From Acidobacteriota bacterium (lineage in GTDB: Bacteria; Acidobacteriota; Thermoanaerobaculia; Multivoradales; Multivoraceae): a DNA stretch of 64,000 bases. The DNA lies in assembly GCA_026707545.1 (NCBI GenBank), contig JAPOWR010000001.1:1889778-1953777 (forward strand), given 5' to 3'. The notes below the pieces were generated by a model. The model searched no databases. It was not told the origin of the DNA and saw only the letters and a list, made by a program, of their open reading frames with translations. How positions within the stretch are numbered: position 1 is the first letter of the stretch; every line of letters begins with the position of its first letter. Positions 8,170-18,042 of this stretch are shown here, piece by piece. The translations under genes and the position numbers were made by a program.

Positions 8170-9792
8170 ATGCTCCCCATCCCGGACCTGCTCAACCGGG
8201 AGCCCTTCCTCGGCATCGACCGGAAGGCTCTGTCCGACCTGCTGGGTCTCGCCATTCTCGGTCGCGAGATCGGCACGGAGTTCCACGACGCGATAGCGGA
8301 TGCCGAAACGCCCGACAGCACCTGGCGGCCGGAGTTCTTCGAAGAGGACCTGTTCGTCGATCGCCTGATCGCAGAGAGCTTCGAGCTTCAGATCGACGGA
8401 GTTCACTATCCGATCAACGAGCGCTTCCTGCGCCGCGTCCTGGCCGCCACGCCCACCGATCTGGAGACCACCCTGTTCCGTCAGGAGATACTGCGCGAGC
8501 TGGACGAGGACGAGGAGCTCCTCGCCGCGGCACGGCGTCTCTACCGCGAACTGTTCGGTCTCCTCTCGCTCCACCGAACGCCCCGCTATCACCGCGTCCT
8601 CGACTCGGCGGCCCACAACCTCGACATCCTGAAGCAGAGCCGGCTGGTCATCGACCTGATGCATGACCTCTTTGAATCGGCCCGCTCCGGGCTGCGGCGT
8701 CTCCACGAAGGCGCCGTAGCCATCCGCGAGACCGACGAGTACGCGACGCTGGTCGCCCTCCTCGACTACGAGAGTCGGCTTGCCGAACTGAACCTGGATA
8801 TCACTCTGGGCGCCGACGGGCGCATCCGCGGCCTCGACGTGCGCTCACTCGAGGAATGCCGCGACAACCCGTTCTGGGCCCGCCCCATAAGGCGCCTCTG
8901 GAGCCGCCTGCGGCTCGGCATGGGCGGTTACTCGATGAGCAACCGGGAACTCCTGAACCGGGTCGTGGAACGCGTCTACGTCTCCCTGTCGCCCGCCCTG
9001 ATTCCGCTGATCCAGATGCTGGGTCAACTGGAGCTCTATCTCGCGGCCCGGGCTTTCCGGGACCGCTGCGGCGAGCGTGGCCTCTCGATGTGCATTCCCG
9101 AGTTCCGGCCGGTCGACGATCCCGGTCCCGCGATCGAGTGCGAACACCTGTTCAACCCGCTGTTGCTCGGACAGGAGGAGGCGCCCGTACCCTGCACCGT
9201 CAGGACCACGGGGAACGTGCCGATCACGGTCGTCACGGGGCCGAACTCGGGGGGCAAGACGCGTTTGATCCAGGCGATCGCATTGGCTCAACTGCTGGGC
9301 CAATCCGGCCTCTACGCACCCTGCAGCCGCGCCCGCCTACGCGTTCAGCGGGGACTGTTCGTTTCCCTGATCGAGCGCGAGAGTGCGGATCAAACCGAGG
9401 GTCGCTTGGGGCGCGAACTCGTGCGCATCCGCACCCTGTTCGAAGAGATGGAGCACGGCTCGATGGTGGTCCTGGACGAGCTGTGCTCCGGCACGAATCC
9501 CTCCGAGGGAATCGAGGTCTTCACGCTCGTACTCCAGCTCCTCAGGCGGGTGCAGCCCGTGGCCTACGTCACCACGCACTTTCTCGACCACGCCCGCGCC
9601 CTGCAGCAGAACCACACAAAGCTCGGCCTCGAGTTTCTCCAGGTCCAACTCGACGACGAACGCCGGAGCACCTATCAGTTCAAGGATGGCGTCGCGCGCA
9701 CATCCCTCGCGGCGCTCACCGCCGAACGGCTTGGCGTGACCTTCGAGAACCTGTCGGCCGCGGTTGACGGCCGTCGGACGCCGACCCGCTAG
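8170..9792 (+). CDS. MutS-like ATPase lacking the mismatch-binding domain
   Basis: A 540-residue member of the MutS ATPase family. The C-terminal third carries the MutS-type ABC ATPase: Walker A GPNSGGKT at 357-364, the segment EGRLGRELVRI, Walker B VVLDELCSGTNP with Asp436/Glu437, and the switch VTTHFLD. Upstream is a helical region resembling the MutS core/lever (about 100-300). The N-terminal mismatch-recognition domain with the Phe-x-Glu motif of MutS1 is absent, and there is no C-terminal Smr domain as in MutS2, so this belongs to a less characterised MutS-like group. Role unknown; it may act on DNA or RNA structures. It follows the DEAD-box gene by 5 bp. Confidence 0.9.
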   Translation: MLPIPDLLNREPFLGIDRKALSDLLGLAILGREIGTEFHDAIADAETPDSTWRPEFFEEDLFVDRLIAESFELQIDGVHYPINERFLRRVLAATPTDLETTLFRQEILRELDEDEELLAAARRLYRELFGLLSLHRTPRYHRVLDSAAHNLDILKQSRLVIDLMHDLFESARSGLRRLHEGAVAIRETDEYATLVALLDYESRLAELNLDITLGADGRIRGLDVRSLEECRDNPFWARPIRRLWSRLRLGMGGYSMSNRELLNRVVERVYVSLSPALIPLIQMLGQLELYLAARAFRDRCGERGLSMCIPEFRPVDDPGPAIECEHLFNPLLLGQEEAPVPCTVRTTGNVPITVVTGPNSGGKTRLIQAIALAQLLGQSGLYAPCSRARLRVQRGLFVSLIERESADQTEGRLGRELVRIRTLFEEMEHGSMVVLDELCSGTNPSEGIEVFTLVLQLLRRVQPVAYVTTHFLDHARALQQNHTKLGLEFLQVQLDDERRSTYQFKDGVARTSLAALTAERLGVTFENLSAAVDGRRTPTR

Positions 9793-9826
9793 CGCGGCGC
9801 CCGGCAGCACCGCGAAGAACCCGGCT

Positions 9827-10519
9827 TCAGAACGGAACGCCGGTCGCCCGGCAGACGAAGCGCATCAGGGGCGAGACCTCCGCGCAAAGCCCCGTGAACT
9901 CATCGAGGAAGCCGCGGCTCAAGAGCCGCGTCTGGTTCAGCCGAGCTACCGCCATGAAGGACTTGCGCTTGATGTCGTCGATGCGCGGGTGAGCGGCGTC
10001 GAATCCCCGCGGCGCCCGCTTCAGGCTCTCGCCGCCGAGTTCCAGGGAGTCGCCGAGACCGGGGTCGACCGTCACTTCCCGCCAGCCGGCGCCGTCCGCG
10101 ACGATCTGCTGCCGGATCGCCCGCAGGGCCTCGGGATGGGGCCGCCACATGCCGCCGCCCATGAACACGCTGCCGGGCTCGATGTGGAGGTAGAAGCCGG
10201 GCGCGTGGGCGTCCTTGTGCTGCTTGTGACGGAAGTGAATGCCCAGGTGGGTCTTGTAGGGCCGCTTGTCGCGCGAGAACCGGACGTCACGGTGGATGCG
10301 GAAGAGCGAACCGCCGACCTTCTTCGGGACGGCCAGGAAGTGGGTGGAGACCGTGTCCAGCCTCGTGCCGAAATCGCTGATGAACTGGAGCGCCGGCTCC
10401 CGCACGACGTCCTCGTAGCGCTCCGAGTTCGCCTTGAACCAGTCGCGGTCGTTGTTCTCTCTGAGGTCGCGGAGGAAAGCGAACGTCTCGCGCGAAAACG
10501 GGTTCTTCCAGTCGGCCAT
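9827..10519 (-). CDS. DUF2461 family protein
   Basis: A 230-residue protein with the hallmarks of the DUF2461/TIGR02453 family: FLRDLRENNDRDWF near the N-terminus, the block FRIHRDVRFSRDKRPYKTH around residue 75, and GGGMWRP near 120. The molecular function of the family is not established. The start is the ATG complementary to 10517-10519, with a good site GAAGGAG 6 bases upstream; the longer upstream reading lacks family residues. It converges on the MutS-like gene and diverges from glpF over 88 bp. Confidence 0.9.
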   Translation of the reverse strand: MADWKNPFSRETFAFLRDLRENNDRDWFKANSERYEDVVREPALQFISDFGTRLDTVSTHFLAVPKKVGGSLFRIHRDVRFSRDKRPYKTHLGIHFRHKQHKDAHAPGFYLHIEPGSVFMGGGMWRPHPEALRAIRQQIVADGAGWREVTVDPGLGDSLELGGESLKRAPRGFDAAHPRIDDIKRKSFMAVARLNQTRLLSRGFLDEFTGLCAEVSPLMRFVCRATGVPF

Positions 10520-10607
10520 GGGTTCTCCTTCGTGGTCCGGCACCGGGGCGGCTTGCCGGCGCGAAGTGTATTCTCCAGGATCGCGCCGCAGAACAAGGAG
10601 GGGCCGC

Positions 10608-11357
10608 ATGGACATCTTCGTTGCCGAACTGGTCGGCACCGCGCTTCTGATCATCCTGGGCGACGGCGTGGTGGCCAATGTGGTCTTGGCTCGAACCAAG
10701 GGCAGCGGCAGCGGCTGGATCGTCATCGCGACCGGCTGGGGATTGGCCGTCGCGCTCGCCGTGTACTCCGTCGGACGAATCAGCGGCGCCCATATCAACC
10801 CTGCGGTCAGCGTCGGCCTGGCGGCGATCGGCGAACTCGACCCCGCCCTGCTGCCAACCTACATCGGAGCTCAACTCCTCGGCGCCTTCGCCGGAGCGGT
10901 CGTCGTCTGGCTCACCTACCGCCCACACTGGAGCGCCACCTCCGACCAGGGCGCCAAGCTGGGCGTCTTCTGCACGGCGCCGGAGATTCCCGGACGTCGG
11001 GGCGCGAACCTCATCACCGAGATCGTCGGCACGGCGGTGCTGGTCTTCGGCGTACTGGCGATCGCGGCCAACGCCTCCGAGCTCTCCGGCGGCGAGATCG
11101 ACCTCTCCGCCGTGTTCGCCACGGGCCTCAACCCGCTGCTGGTCGGCTTCCTGGTCTGGGCGATCGGCCTTTCTTTGGGCGGTCCCACGGGCTACGCGAT
11201 CAATCCGGCTCGCGACCTCGGACCGCGCATCGCTCACGCGGTGCTGCCGATCCCCGGCAAGGGCGGTTCAGACTGGGGCTACGCGTGGGTGCCGGTGGTG
11301 GGACCGCTGGCCGGGGGCGTCCTCGGCGCGCTGGCCTTCCAGGGTCTCGGCTGGTAG
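10608..11357 (+). CDS. glpF: aquaglyceroporin GlpF
   Basis: MIP-family channel for facilitated glycerol entry through the inner membrane. The 249-residue protein has both NPA boxes, at 64-66 (GAHINPAV) and 199-201 (YAINPARD). Arg202 and Asp203 after the second box are the arrangement of glycerol facilitators rather than strict water channels. Six membrane helices can be traced. The ATG at 10608 follows AAGGAGG, and the longer frame upstream is a shadow of DUF2461. glpK starts 12 bp downstream, forming a glpFK operon for glycerol uptake and trapping. Confidence 0.95.
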   Translation: MDIFVAELVGTALLIILGDGVVANVVLARTKGSGSGWIVIATGWGLAVALAVYSVGRISGAHINPAVSVGLAAIGELDPALLPTYIGAQLLGAFAGAVVVWLTYRPHWSATSDQGAKLGVFCTAPEIPGRRGANLITEIVGTAVLVFGVLAIAANASELSGGEIDLSAVFATGLNPLLVGFLVWAIGLSLGGPTGYAINPARDLGPRIAHAVLPIPGKGGSDWGYAWVPVVGPLAGGVLGALAFQGLGW

Positions 11358-11369
11358 ACAAAGCCGAAC

Positions 11370-12857
11370 ATGGTCTACGTTCTCGCCCTCGACCAGGGCA
11401 CCACGTCCAGCCGCTCCATTCTGTTCGAGCGCCGGGGAACCGCCGCCGCCTCCGCGCAGGAGGAGTTCCCGCAGATCTACCCCTCCCCCGGTCACGTCGA
11501 ACACGACCCCGAGGCCATCTGGACGACCCAGATCGAAACCGCGCGCGCGGCCATAGGGAAGGCCGGCGCAGACGCCTCGGACATCGCCGCGATCGGCATC
11601 GCCAACCAGCGCGAGACGGTCGTGCTCTGGGAGCGCGACAGCGGCAAACCGGTCGACAACGCGATCGTCTGGCAGAGCCGCATCACGGCTCCGTTGTGCG
11701 AGGAGTTGAAGCAGCAGGGTCATGAGGGCCTGTTCCGCGCCAGGACCGGACTTGTGCTGGACCCCTACTTCTCCGGCACGAAGATCGCCCATCTCCTGAA
11801 CAAGCACGACCTCCACGGGCGGGCGGCGCGGGGCGAGATCCTGGCCGGAACGATCGACAGCTTCCTGCTCTGGCGACTGACTGGCGGCAAGGTTCACGCT
11901 ACCGACGCCAGCAACGCCTCGCGCACCCTGCTGTTCGACATCCACCGGCTGGACTGGGACGACGAGCTGCTCGCGATCCTGGGCGTGCCGCGAGCCATGC
12001 TGCCAGAGGTGCGCGATTCGAGCGGCGAGTTTGGCCATACCGAGGCGGGTCTGTTCGGTCGGCCAATCCAGGTCGCCGGCATTGCCGGAGACCAGCAGGC
12101 GGCGACCTTCGGGCAGGGCTGCTTCGAACGTGGCATGGTGAAGAACACCTACGGAACCGGCTGTTTCATCCTGATGAACACGGGCAACCGGGCGGTGGCA
12201 TCCGAGAACGGCCTGCTTTCAACCGTCGGCTGGGTGCTCGGCGGGCGACCCACTTACTGCCTGGAGGGGTCGGTCTTCGTCGGCGGCGCCGCGGTTCAGT
12301 GGCTGCGCGACGGCCTGGGCCTGATCGAGAGGTCCGAGCAGGTCGAGGAACTCGCGGCAAGCGAAGAGGACAGCGGCGGCGTCTACCTCGTACCCGCCTT
12401 CGTCGGCCTGGGCGCTCCGTACTGGGACCCCTACGCGCGGGGCCTCCTGATCGGCCTGGAGCGCTCGACGACCGCCGGCCACGTGGCCAGAGCCACGGTC
12501 GAATCGATGGCCTACCAGAGCCTCGACGTCGTCCGCGCCATGGAGGCCGACGCCGGGGCCGGCATGAGCGGCCTGCGGGTCGACGGCGGGGCGGCGGTCA
12601 ACGACGAACTGATGCAGTTCCAGGCCGACCTGCTGGGAACGCGCGTCCAGCGGCCGGTGGTCGCCGAGACCACGGCACTGGGCGCCGCCTACCTCGCTGG
12701 GCTCGCGACCGGCTTCTGGGCCGACGAGGATGACGTAACCAGGAACTGGGCGCTCGACCGCGAATTCGAGCCGCAATCCTCTCCGCCCGAGCAGGAGCGC
12801 CTCGCCGCCGGCTGGCAACGAGCCGTCCAGAGATCCCGAGGCTGGGCCGAGGCGTAG
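11370..12857 (+). CDS. glpK: glycerol kinase GlpK
   Basis: Phosphorylates glycerol with ATP to sn-glycerol 3-phosphate. The 495-residue length is normal. FGGY-family signatures are complete: the N-terminal phosphate loop DQGTTSSRS, the substrate segment YFSGTKI, the FGGY-type motif [11 protein letters not shown], and the C-terminal [12 protein letters not shown] and [10 protein letters not shown] blocks. It sits 12 bp after glpF. No glycerol-3-phosphate dehydrogenase is present in the window. Confidence 0.97.
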   Translation: MVYVLALDQGTTSSRSILFERRGTAAASAQEEFPQIYPSPGHVEHDPEAIWTTQIETARAAIGKAGADASDIAAIGIANQRETVVLWERDSGKPVDNAIVWQSRITAPLCEELKQQGHEGLFRARTGLVLDPYFSGTKIAHLLNKHDLHGRAARGEILAGTIDSFLLWRLTGGKVHATDASNASRTLLFDIHRLDWDDELLAILGVPRAMLPEVRDSSGEFGHTEAGLFGRPIQVAGIAGDQQAATFGQGCFERGMVKNTYGTGCFILMNTGNRAVASENGLLSTVGWVLGGRPTYCLEGSVFVGGAAVQWLRDGLGLIERSEQVEELAASEEDSGGVYLVPAFVGLGAPYWDPYARGLLIGLERSTTAGHVARATVESMAYQSLDVVRAMEADAGAGMSGLRVDGGAAVNDELMQFQADLLGTRVQRPVVAETTALGAAYLAGLATGFWADEDDVTRNWALDREFEPQSSPPEQERLAAGWQRAVQRSRGWAEA

Positions 12858-12906
12858 CTGCGGTACGCTCTCGCCCCTTGAACCCACTACGCATTCGGAG
12901 ATCGCC

Positions 12907-13734
12907 ATGACCGATGTAGCAGCCCGCCCCCGCCTCACCGTCGACATCGAAGCCGGCGTCGCCGACGTGCGTCTCGACCGCGCGGACAAGCTGAATGCGC
13001 TGGACGGCGCGATGTTCGACGCCCTGGGCGCCACCGCCCGCGAGTTGGCCGAAGATTCGTCCGTGCGCGCGGTCGTGCTCTCCGGCAACGGCCGCGCGTT
13101 CTGCGCAGGCCTCGACTTCAGCAGTTTCCGCGCGATGCAGCAGAACGCAGGGAGCAGTTCGTCGTCGCGCGAACTCGTGCAGCGCACCGACGACAACCCC
13201 GCCAACCGTGCTCAGTTCGCGGCCTGGGGCTGGCACGCGATGCCCGTTCCCGTGATCGCGGCGGTTCACGGCGTGGCCTACGGCGGCGGCTTCCAGCTCG
13301 CGCTAGGCGCCGATCTCCGCGTCGTCCACCCGGAAGCCCGGCTCTCCGTGCGCGAGATCGTCTGGGGTCTGATTCCCGACATGGCCGGTCCCCAGTTGCT
13401 GCAACACCTTGTGCGCTCCGACATCGCCAAGGAGCTGACGTTCACCGGCCGCGTGATCAGCGGCGTCGAGGCCGCGGAACTCGGCCTCGCCACCCGCCTG
13501 TCCGAACAGCCGCTCGACGACGCCCTCGCACTCGCGCGCGAGATTGCCGGCAACTCGCCGCACGCGATCCGCGCCGCCAAGCAGGTGCTCGACACCGCCC
13601 GGACGGCCAGCGTCCGCGAGGGACTCGAAACCGAGGAGCGGCTGCAGGTCAGCCTGATCGGCTCACCGAATCAGGTCGAAGCGGTGACCGCGAACATGCA
13701 GAAGCGGTCGCCCGACTTCGCCGACATCGACTGA
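12907..13734 (+). CDS. crotonase-family protein (enoyl-CoA hydratase/isomerase)
   Basis: A 275-residue crotonase. The oxyanion-hole segments are GRAFCAGLDFS (about 60-70) and YGGGFQLALGADLR (about 123-136), and a Glu in the SVREIVWGLIPD block is the likely acid/base residue. It probably hydrates or isomerises an acyl-CoA in the cytoplasm; the exact reaction cannot be fixed from sequence. The ATG at 12907 has GGAG 7 bases upstream. It lies 49 bp after glpK, perhaps in the same transcript, and converges on ppk1 with a 23-bp gap. Confidence 0.93.
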   Translation: MTDVAARPRLTVDIEAGVADVRLDRADKLNALDGAMFDALGATARELAEDSSVRAVVLSGNGRAFCAGLDFSSFRAMQQNAGSSSSSRELVQRTDDNPANRAQFAAWGWHAMPVPVIAAVHGVAYGGGFQLALGADLRVVHPEARLSVREIVWGLIPDMAGPQLLQHLVRSDIAKELTFTGRVISGVEAAELGLATRLSEQPLDDALALAREIAGNSPHAIRAAKQVLDTARTASVREGLETEERLQVSLIGSPNQVEAVTANMQKRSPDFADID

Positions 13735-13757
13735 AGCCCCGCCGGGCGCGCCGGCCA

Positions 13758-15959
13758 CTACTCCAGGTGCCAGCCGTGGCTGTCCTCGAGCAGCGCCCGC
13801 TGTGAGTCGAACGGCGGTTCCCCTGCCTCGGGCTCGATCCGAACATAGCGACCGTCAGACTCGAGGCGGCGGCAGTTCGCCGTGTCCATCAGGTGAGGCG
13901 CCAGGATGTCGCGCAGAGCCGCCCGGCGCAGGTCCGGTTCGAGGATCGGGCAGAGCAGCTCGACGCGTCCGTTCAGGTTGCGGGGCATCAGGTCCGCGCT
14001 GCCGGTGAACAACTCCTCGTCGCCGCCGTTGCGGAAGTAGTAGAGGCGCGAGTGCTCGAGGAACCGGCCGACGATGGACGTCACCGAGATGTTCTCGGAC
14101 AGGCCCGGCACCCCGGGCCGCAGGCAGCAGATTCCTCGCACCTGCAGGAGCACCTCGACGCCGGCCTGGGAGGCGCGGTACAGGGCGTCGATGCACTCCC
14201 GGTCCACCAGCGAGTTCATCTTGAAGATTAGGCGGCCGTCTCCGCGTAGCCGGTGGCCCTCGATCTCCCGGTCGATTCGCCGGATGAGTTCCCGACGCAT
14301 CTGGTGAGGCGCGACCAGCAGCCGGCTGTAGCGCTCCTCGCGGACGTAGCCGGTGATCGCGTTGAACAGCTTGGCGACGTCCGAGGCGATCTCCGCGTCG
14401 TCCGTCAGGATTCCGATGTCGGTGTAGATGCGCGCCGTGACCGGGTTGTAGTTGCCCGTCGCGACGTGAACGTAGGAGTGCAGCTTTCCTCCCTCACGAC
14501 GCACGACGAGACACATCTTGGCGTGGGTCTTGAGCCCCATCACGCCGTACACCACATGAACGCCCGCCGCCTCCAGCGCCCTCGCCCAACCGATATTGTA
14601 CTCCTCGTCGAAGCGCGCCTTCAACTCGACCAGGACCGAAACCTGCTTGCCCTTCTGCCGCGCCTCCATCAGCGCTTCGACGACCGGCGAGTTCGCGCCC
14701 ACGCGGTAGAGAGTCTGCTTGATCGCGATGACGTCGGGATCGGCAGCCGCTTCCCGTAGCAGCCGCACCACTGGAGAGAAACTGTCGTAGGGGTGGTACA
14801 GGAGGTGATCGCGTCGGCGAATGGCGCCGAACAGGGACTCCTCGCTCCTGAGCGCAGCCGGCCGCACAGGCCGGATCGCACTGTCGCGAAGCTCCGGCCG
14901 GTCGAGGAAGGCGATCTCGCTCAGGTCGGCCAGACCGAGGGGCGACGGCAGCGTGTCGACCTGGAACGGCGCCAAGCCCATGTTCTGCTCGAGGAGGGTG
15001 CGGATCCGCTTGGGCATGTCCTCGTGCACCTCGAGACGGACGACGGAACCGAAGTGCCGCTGGCCGACGACCTCGACGATCGCGGTCAGGAGGTCGCTCG
15101 CTTCGTCTTCCTCGATGTCCAGGTCGGCGTCGCGGGTGACGCGGAAGGTATAGGCCGCCGCAATCTTCATGCCGGGGAAGAGCAGGTCGAGGTTGGCCGC
15201 GATCAACTCCTCGATCCAGACGAACTTGCCGCGTCCCGACTTGCCCAGACCGAGTTCGTCGCGGCCGCCACCGGGCGCCCGCACGAGTCGCGGCAGGACC
15301 TGCGGCACCTTGACGCGGGCGAAACGCTCGCCCTGGCTGCCGTCGTCGATGACGACCGCCAGGTTCAGGCTCAGGTTGGAAACGTGGGGGAAGGGATGAC
15401 TGGGATCGAAGGCGAGCGGTGTCAGAACCGGGAAGATCTCGCGCTCGAAGTAGGAGCGCAGCTTGCGCTTCTTCTTGGCCGAGAGCGAATCGTGGGAGAC
15501 GATCTCGATCCCGGCATCCCTGAGCTTGGGCAGGAGATCCTCGTGCCAGCAACCGTAGACGAGCGCGCGCTCCCGCCGAAGCTGGGAACGGATGCCGGCC
15601 AACTGCTCGGACGGGGTCATGCCGTCGGGCGGCGCCTCGAGCGCGCCGCGTTCCAACTGCCGGCAGAGTCCCGACACCCGGACCATGAAGAACTCGTCCA
15701 GGTTGCTCCCGTAGATCGACAGGAACTTGACTCGCTCCAGCAAGGGATGCCGCGAATCGCGCGCTTCCTCCAGAACCCGGCTGTTGAACTGCAGCCAGCT
15801 CAGCTCCCGGTTGTTGTAGTGCTCGGGCAGGCCCGGCGCGATCGTCGGCCGCGGCGGTTCGGCCGCCGTTTCGGGCGCGGAGTCGCCAGCCGGCTCCGGG
15901 ACCGACTCAAGGGACGGCTCGATCAGGTTGTCGGCGGCTGCGGATTCTGGATTCGCCAC
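13758..15959 (-). CDS. ppk1: polyphosphate kinase 1
   Basis: Makes inorganic polyphosphate reversibly from ATP. The 733-residue protein contains the NRELSWLQFN start block of Ppk1 near residue 48, the SNLDEFFMVR block, and the two catalytic-domain histidines His479 (KTHAK, the phosphorylated His in the E. coli enzyme) and His498 (VHVATGNYN). The first 45 residues are an acidic, Pro/Ala/Glu-rich extension with no family counterpart; a later start is possible but no Met lies nearer the conserved block. It is 52 bp downstream of the SpoIIE-type phosphatase gene on the same strand and may be co-transcribed with it. Confidence 0.96.
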   Translation of the reverse strand: MANPESAAADNLIEPSLESVPEPAGDSAPETAAEPPRPTIAPGLPEHYNNRELSWLQFNSRVLEEARDSRHPLLERVKFLSIYGSNLDEFFMVRVSGLCRQLERGALEAPPDGMTPSEQLAGIRSQLRRERALVYGCWHEDLLPKLRDAGIEIVSHDSLSAKKKRKLRSYFEREIFPVLTPLAFDPSHPFPHVSNLSLNLAVVIDDGSQGERFARVKVPQVLPRLVRAPGGGRDELGLGKSGRGKFVWIEELIAANLDLLFPGMKIAAAYTFRVTRDADLDIEEDEASDLLTAIVEVVGQRHFGSVVRLEVHEDMPKRIRTLLEQNMGLAPFQVDTLPSPLGLADLSEIAFLDRPELRDSAIRPVRPAALRSEESLFGAIRRRDHLLYHPYDSFSPVVRLLREAAADPDVIAIKQTLYRVGANSPVVEALMEARQKGKQVSVLVELKARFDEEYNIGWARALEAAGVHVVYGVMGLKTHAKMCLVVRREGGKLHSYVHVATGNYNPVTARIYTDIGILTDDAEIASDVAKLFNAITGYVREERYSRLLVAPHQMRRELIRRIDREIEGHRLRGDGRLIFKMNSLVDRECIDALYRASQAGVEVLLQVRGICCLRPGVPGLSENISVTSIVGRFLEHSRLYYFRNGGDEELFTGSADLMPRNLNGRVELLCPILEPDLRRAALRDILAPHLMDTANCRRLESDGRYVRIEPEAGEPPFDSQRALLEDSHGWHLE

Positions 15960-16011
15960 GGTAACCGCTGATTCTACACCACTTCCGCCCTCGCCGGCAC
16001 CGATTCCGGCT

Positions 16012-18033
16012 CTACTCCGGGCGCCGCCGGATCACGACGAAGGTCACGTCGTCGGCCGGGATTCCCCCAGGCGAGAGGTCCTCGACCCAGCCCTCGAACT
16101 CCGCGACCGCCTCTGCCGCGGGAAGCTGGCCCACTTCCCGCCAGCGCTCGGCGACCGCCGCGTAGCCGATCGGCTCGCCGTCCTCGCCGAGCATCTCCGG
16201 CAAACCGTCGCTCATCAGCAGGGCCGCGTCGCCGGGTTCAAGCCACACCCGGCGATTCTCGTAGGACGCGTTCGCCAGAGTGCCGAGCGGCACGCCGGAC
16301 GTCATGATCTCCTCGACCTCACCCGCCGGGGAGCGGCTTACCAGCACCGGCGGCATGCCGGCCGACGCCAGGTCGAGCGCCCCGTCCTGGTAGCGCGCCA
16401 GCACCAGGGCCATCGCCCGCCGCCCCAGGTTCATCGAGCGGATCGTCGCTGTCGCGTGGGACAGGAAGTCGGCCAGGTCAAGCAGTGCGGGAGCACCGGG
16501 TGCCGCGGGCGCCGGCGAGGCCGTGCCGCTGACCGAGCGGAAGTGGCCCATGTCCGCCGACGACAGCAGCGACTTCACCACCGTCACCATCGTCCCCGCA
16601 CGGGCGCCGTGGCCGGTTGCGTCGCCGACCGCGATGGTCAGCAAACCGTCCGGCCGGAGCCGGCTGAAGTCGTAGTAATCGCCCCCGACCTCCGAGGCCG
16701 TGCGCAGGAATACGGCGATCTCCAGGTCCGGGTGCTCGGGGATGTCGGCGGGCAGCAGCGAGAGCTGGAACGTGCGCGCCTCCTCGAGTTCGCTCGTCTG
16801 CCGCTCGTTCTCCGCTTCGAGCAGGCGGCGGCCCACCTCCTGCTGACGACGGAGCCGTTCCTGCTCCAGCAACTGCCGCCGGTTCTTCTCCTGGTCGCGG
16901 GCCATGCGATTGAACGCCTCGCCCAGCTTGCCGACCTCGTCGCGGCCCCCCAACCGCGCCCGCGCCGCGGCGTCGCCCCTGGCCAGGCGGTCGACCTGCC
17001 TGGTCAGGTGGCTGAGCCGGCGGGTAAGGCGGTTGGCCAGCGGAGCGGCAGCCAGCAAGGACAGGCTCATCAGGCCGACACCGACACCGAAGTTCCGCAG
17101 CGAGGCGCTGCGAATCTCGGCCAGCGATTCACCGATGGGACGCACGATGCCGTAGACCAGGTCGCCCGTCGCCGCAGCCTGGGTCACGACCACCCAATCA
17201 CTCATGCCCTGCCAGAGTTCCTCGTTGCCCGCGGCCAGAGCCTCGAGCAGGGGCTGCCCACCAGGACATTGCACCCCCTGGAGCAGATCCAGGTCCTCGG
17301 GCTCGGAGGTGTAGATCTCGCCCTCCGCGTCGATCGCGAACGGCACTGCGCCGGCGCGGCGCGGGATCCGGCGCAGGACATCCCGCATCAGGCGCTCCGG
17401 CCTCACCGCGGCTTCCAGGTGGCCGACCAGGTGACCGTCCCGGTGCACGGGAGTCGAGATCGGACCGCCGAACGTTCGAGCCGCCCACTCCCGCGCCTCG
17501 CGCGCCCACTCGACCTCTTCCATGTCCCCTGCCGTTTCGTCGCCCTGTCCCGCCGGCGGTTCTCCGGCAGCGCCCCGAATCGGAAACCGACCGGAGTTGC
17601 CCGGCCGCGACCAGAGGAAACGTCGGGCTTCCCTCGCCCTCAGGCCGGGCTCACCGGGGCCGTCGCCCGGACGCCCGCGCTCACGCAGGTCCGGTTCGGG
17701 CGCGGACGGATCCGTTGGCACGAGTTCGAGCGCATCGAACAGGTCCGCGCCGTCGCCCAGGCTGCCGATGATGAACTCCGCGAGCGCCTCCCGGTCGACG
17801 TACTGGGGGTCGTCGAAGGGCAGCATCGTGCCGAGCCTTCCGACGTGCACCCGCAGGTCCTCACGGGCGCGCATCAGCCCGATCGAGATCTGCCTTGCGA
17901 CGTCTTCCGACTCGGCACGCACCGCCGCTCGAAACGCCGTTGCCGACGACACGTAGGAATAGCCGACGATGCCGCCGAGAGGCAGCACGGCCAGCACCAG
18001 GAAAGCAAGGATGAGTTGGCTGCGCAGCTTCAT
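16012..18033 (-). CDS. membrane sensor with HAMP and SpoIIE/PP2C-type phosphatase domain
   Basis: A 673-residue signalling protein. TM1 lies at about 8-27, followed by an extracytoplasmic sensor region (about 30-310), TM2 at 313-332, HAMP at 332-384, a coiled coil at about 376-425, and a SpoIIE-like serine/threonine phosphatase domain from 430. Metal-binding PP2C motifs are present: EVGGDYYDF at 448-456, VGDATGHGARAG at 469-480, LMSDGLPE, and PADDVTF near the end. Such proteins usually dephosphorylate anti-anti-sigma factors in partner-switching cascades, but no anti-sigma or STAS gene is in the window. The Gly/Pro-rich insert at about 105-170 is unusual. The methyltransferase gene ends 9 bp upstream. 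Confidence 0.92.
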   Translation of the reverse strand: MKLRSQLILAFLVLAVLPLGGIVGYSYVSSATAFRAAVRAESEDVARQISIGLMRAREDLRVHVGRLGTMLPFDDPQYVDREALAEFIIGSLGDGADLFDALELVPTDPSAPEPDLRERGRPGDGPGEPGLRAREARRFLWSRPGNSGRFPIRGAAGEPPAGQGDETAGDMEEVEWAREAREWAARTFGGPISTPVHRDGHLVGHLEAAVRPERLMRDVLRRIPRRAGAVPFAIDAEGEIYTSEPEDLDLLQGVQCPGGQPLLEALAAGNEELWQGMSDWVVVTQAAATGDLVYGIVRPIGESLAEIRSASLRNFGVGVGLMSLSLLAAAPLANRLTRRLSHLTRQVDRLARGDAAARARLGGRDEVGKLGEAFNRMARDQEKNRRQLLEQERLRRQQEVGRRLLEAENERQTSELEEARTFQLSLLPADIPEHPDLEIAVFLRTASEVGGDYYDFSRLRPDGLLTIAVGDATGHGARAGTMVTVVKSLLSSADMGHFRSVSGTASPAPAAPGAPALLDLADFLSHATATIRSMNLGRRAMALVLARYQDGALDLASAGMPPVLVSRSPAGEVEEIMTSGVPLGTLANASYENRRVWLEPGDAALLMSDGLPEMLGEDGEPIGYAAVAERWREVGQLPAAEAVAEFEGWVEDLSPGGIPADDVTFVVIRRRPE

Positions 18034-18042
18034 CGTTCCGGT

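Noticed and set aside
9793..9826. Terminator between the MutS-like and DUF2461 genes
   Set aside because: Only a 5-bp CGCGG/CCGCG pairing with a long loop is present, too weak to call in this GC-rich DNA.
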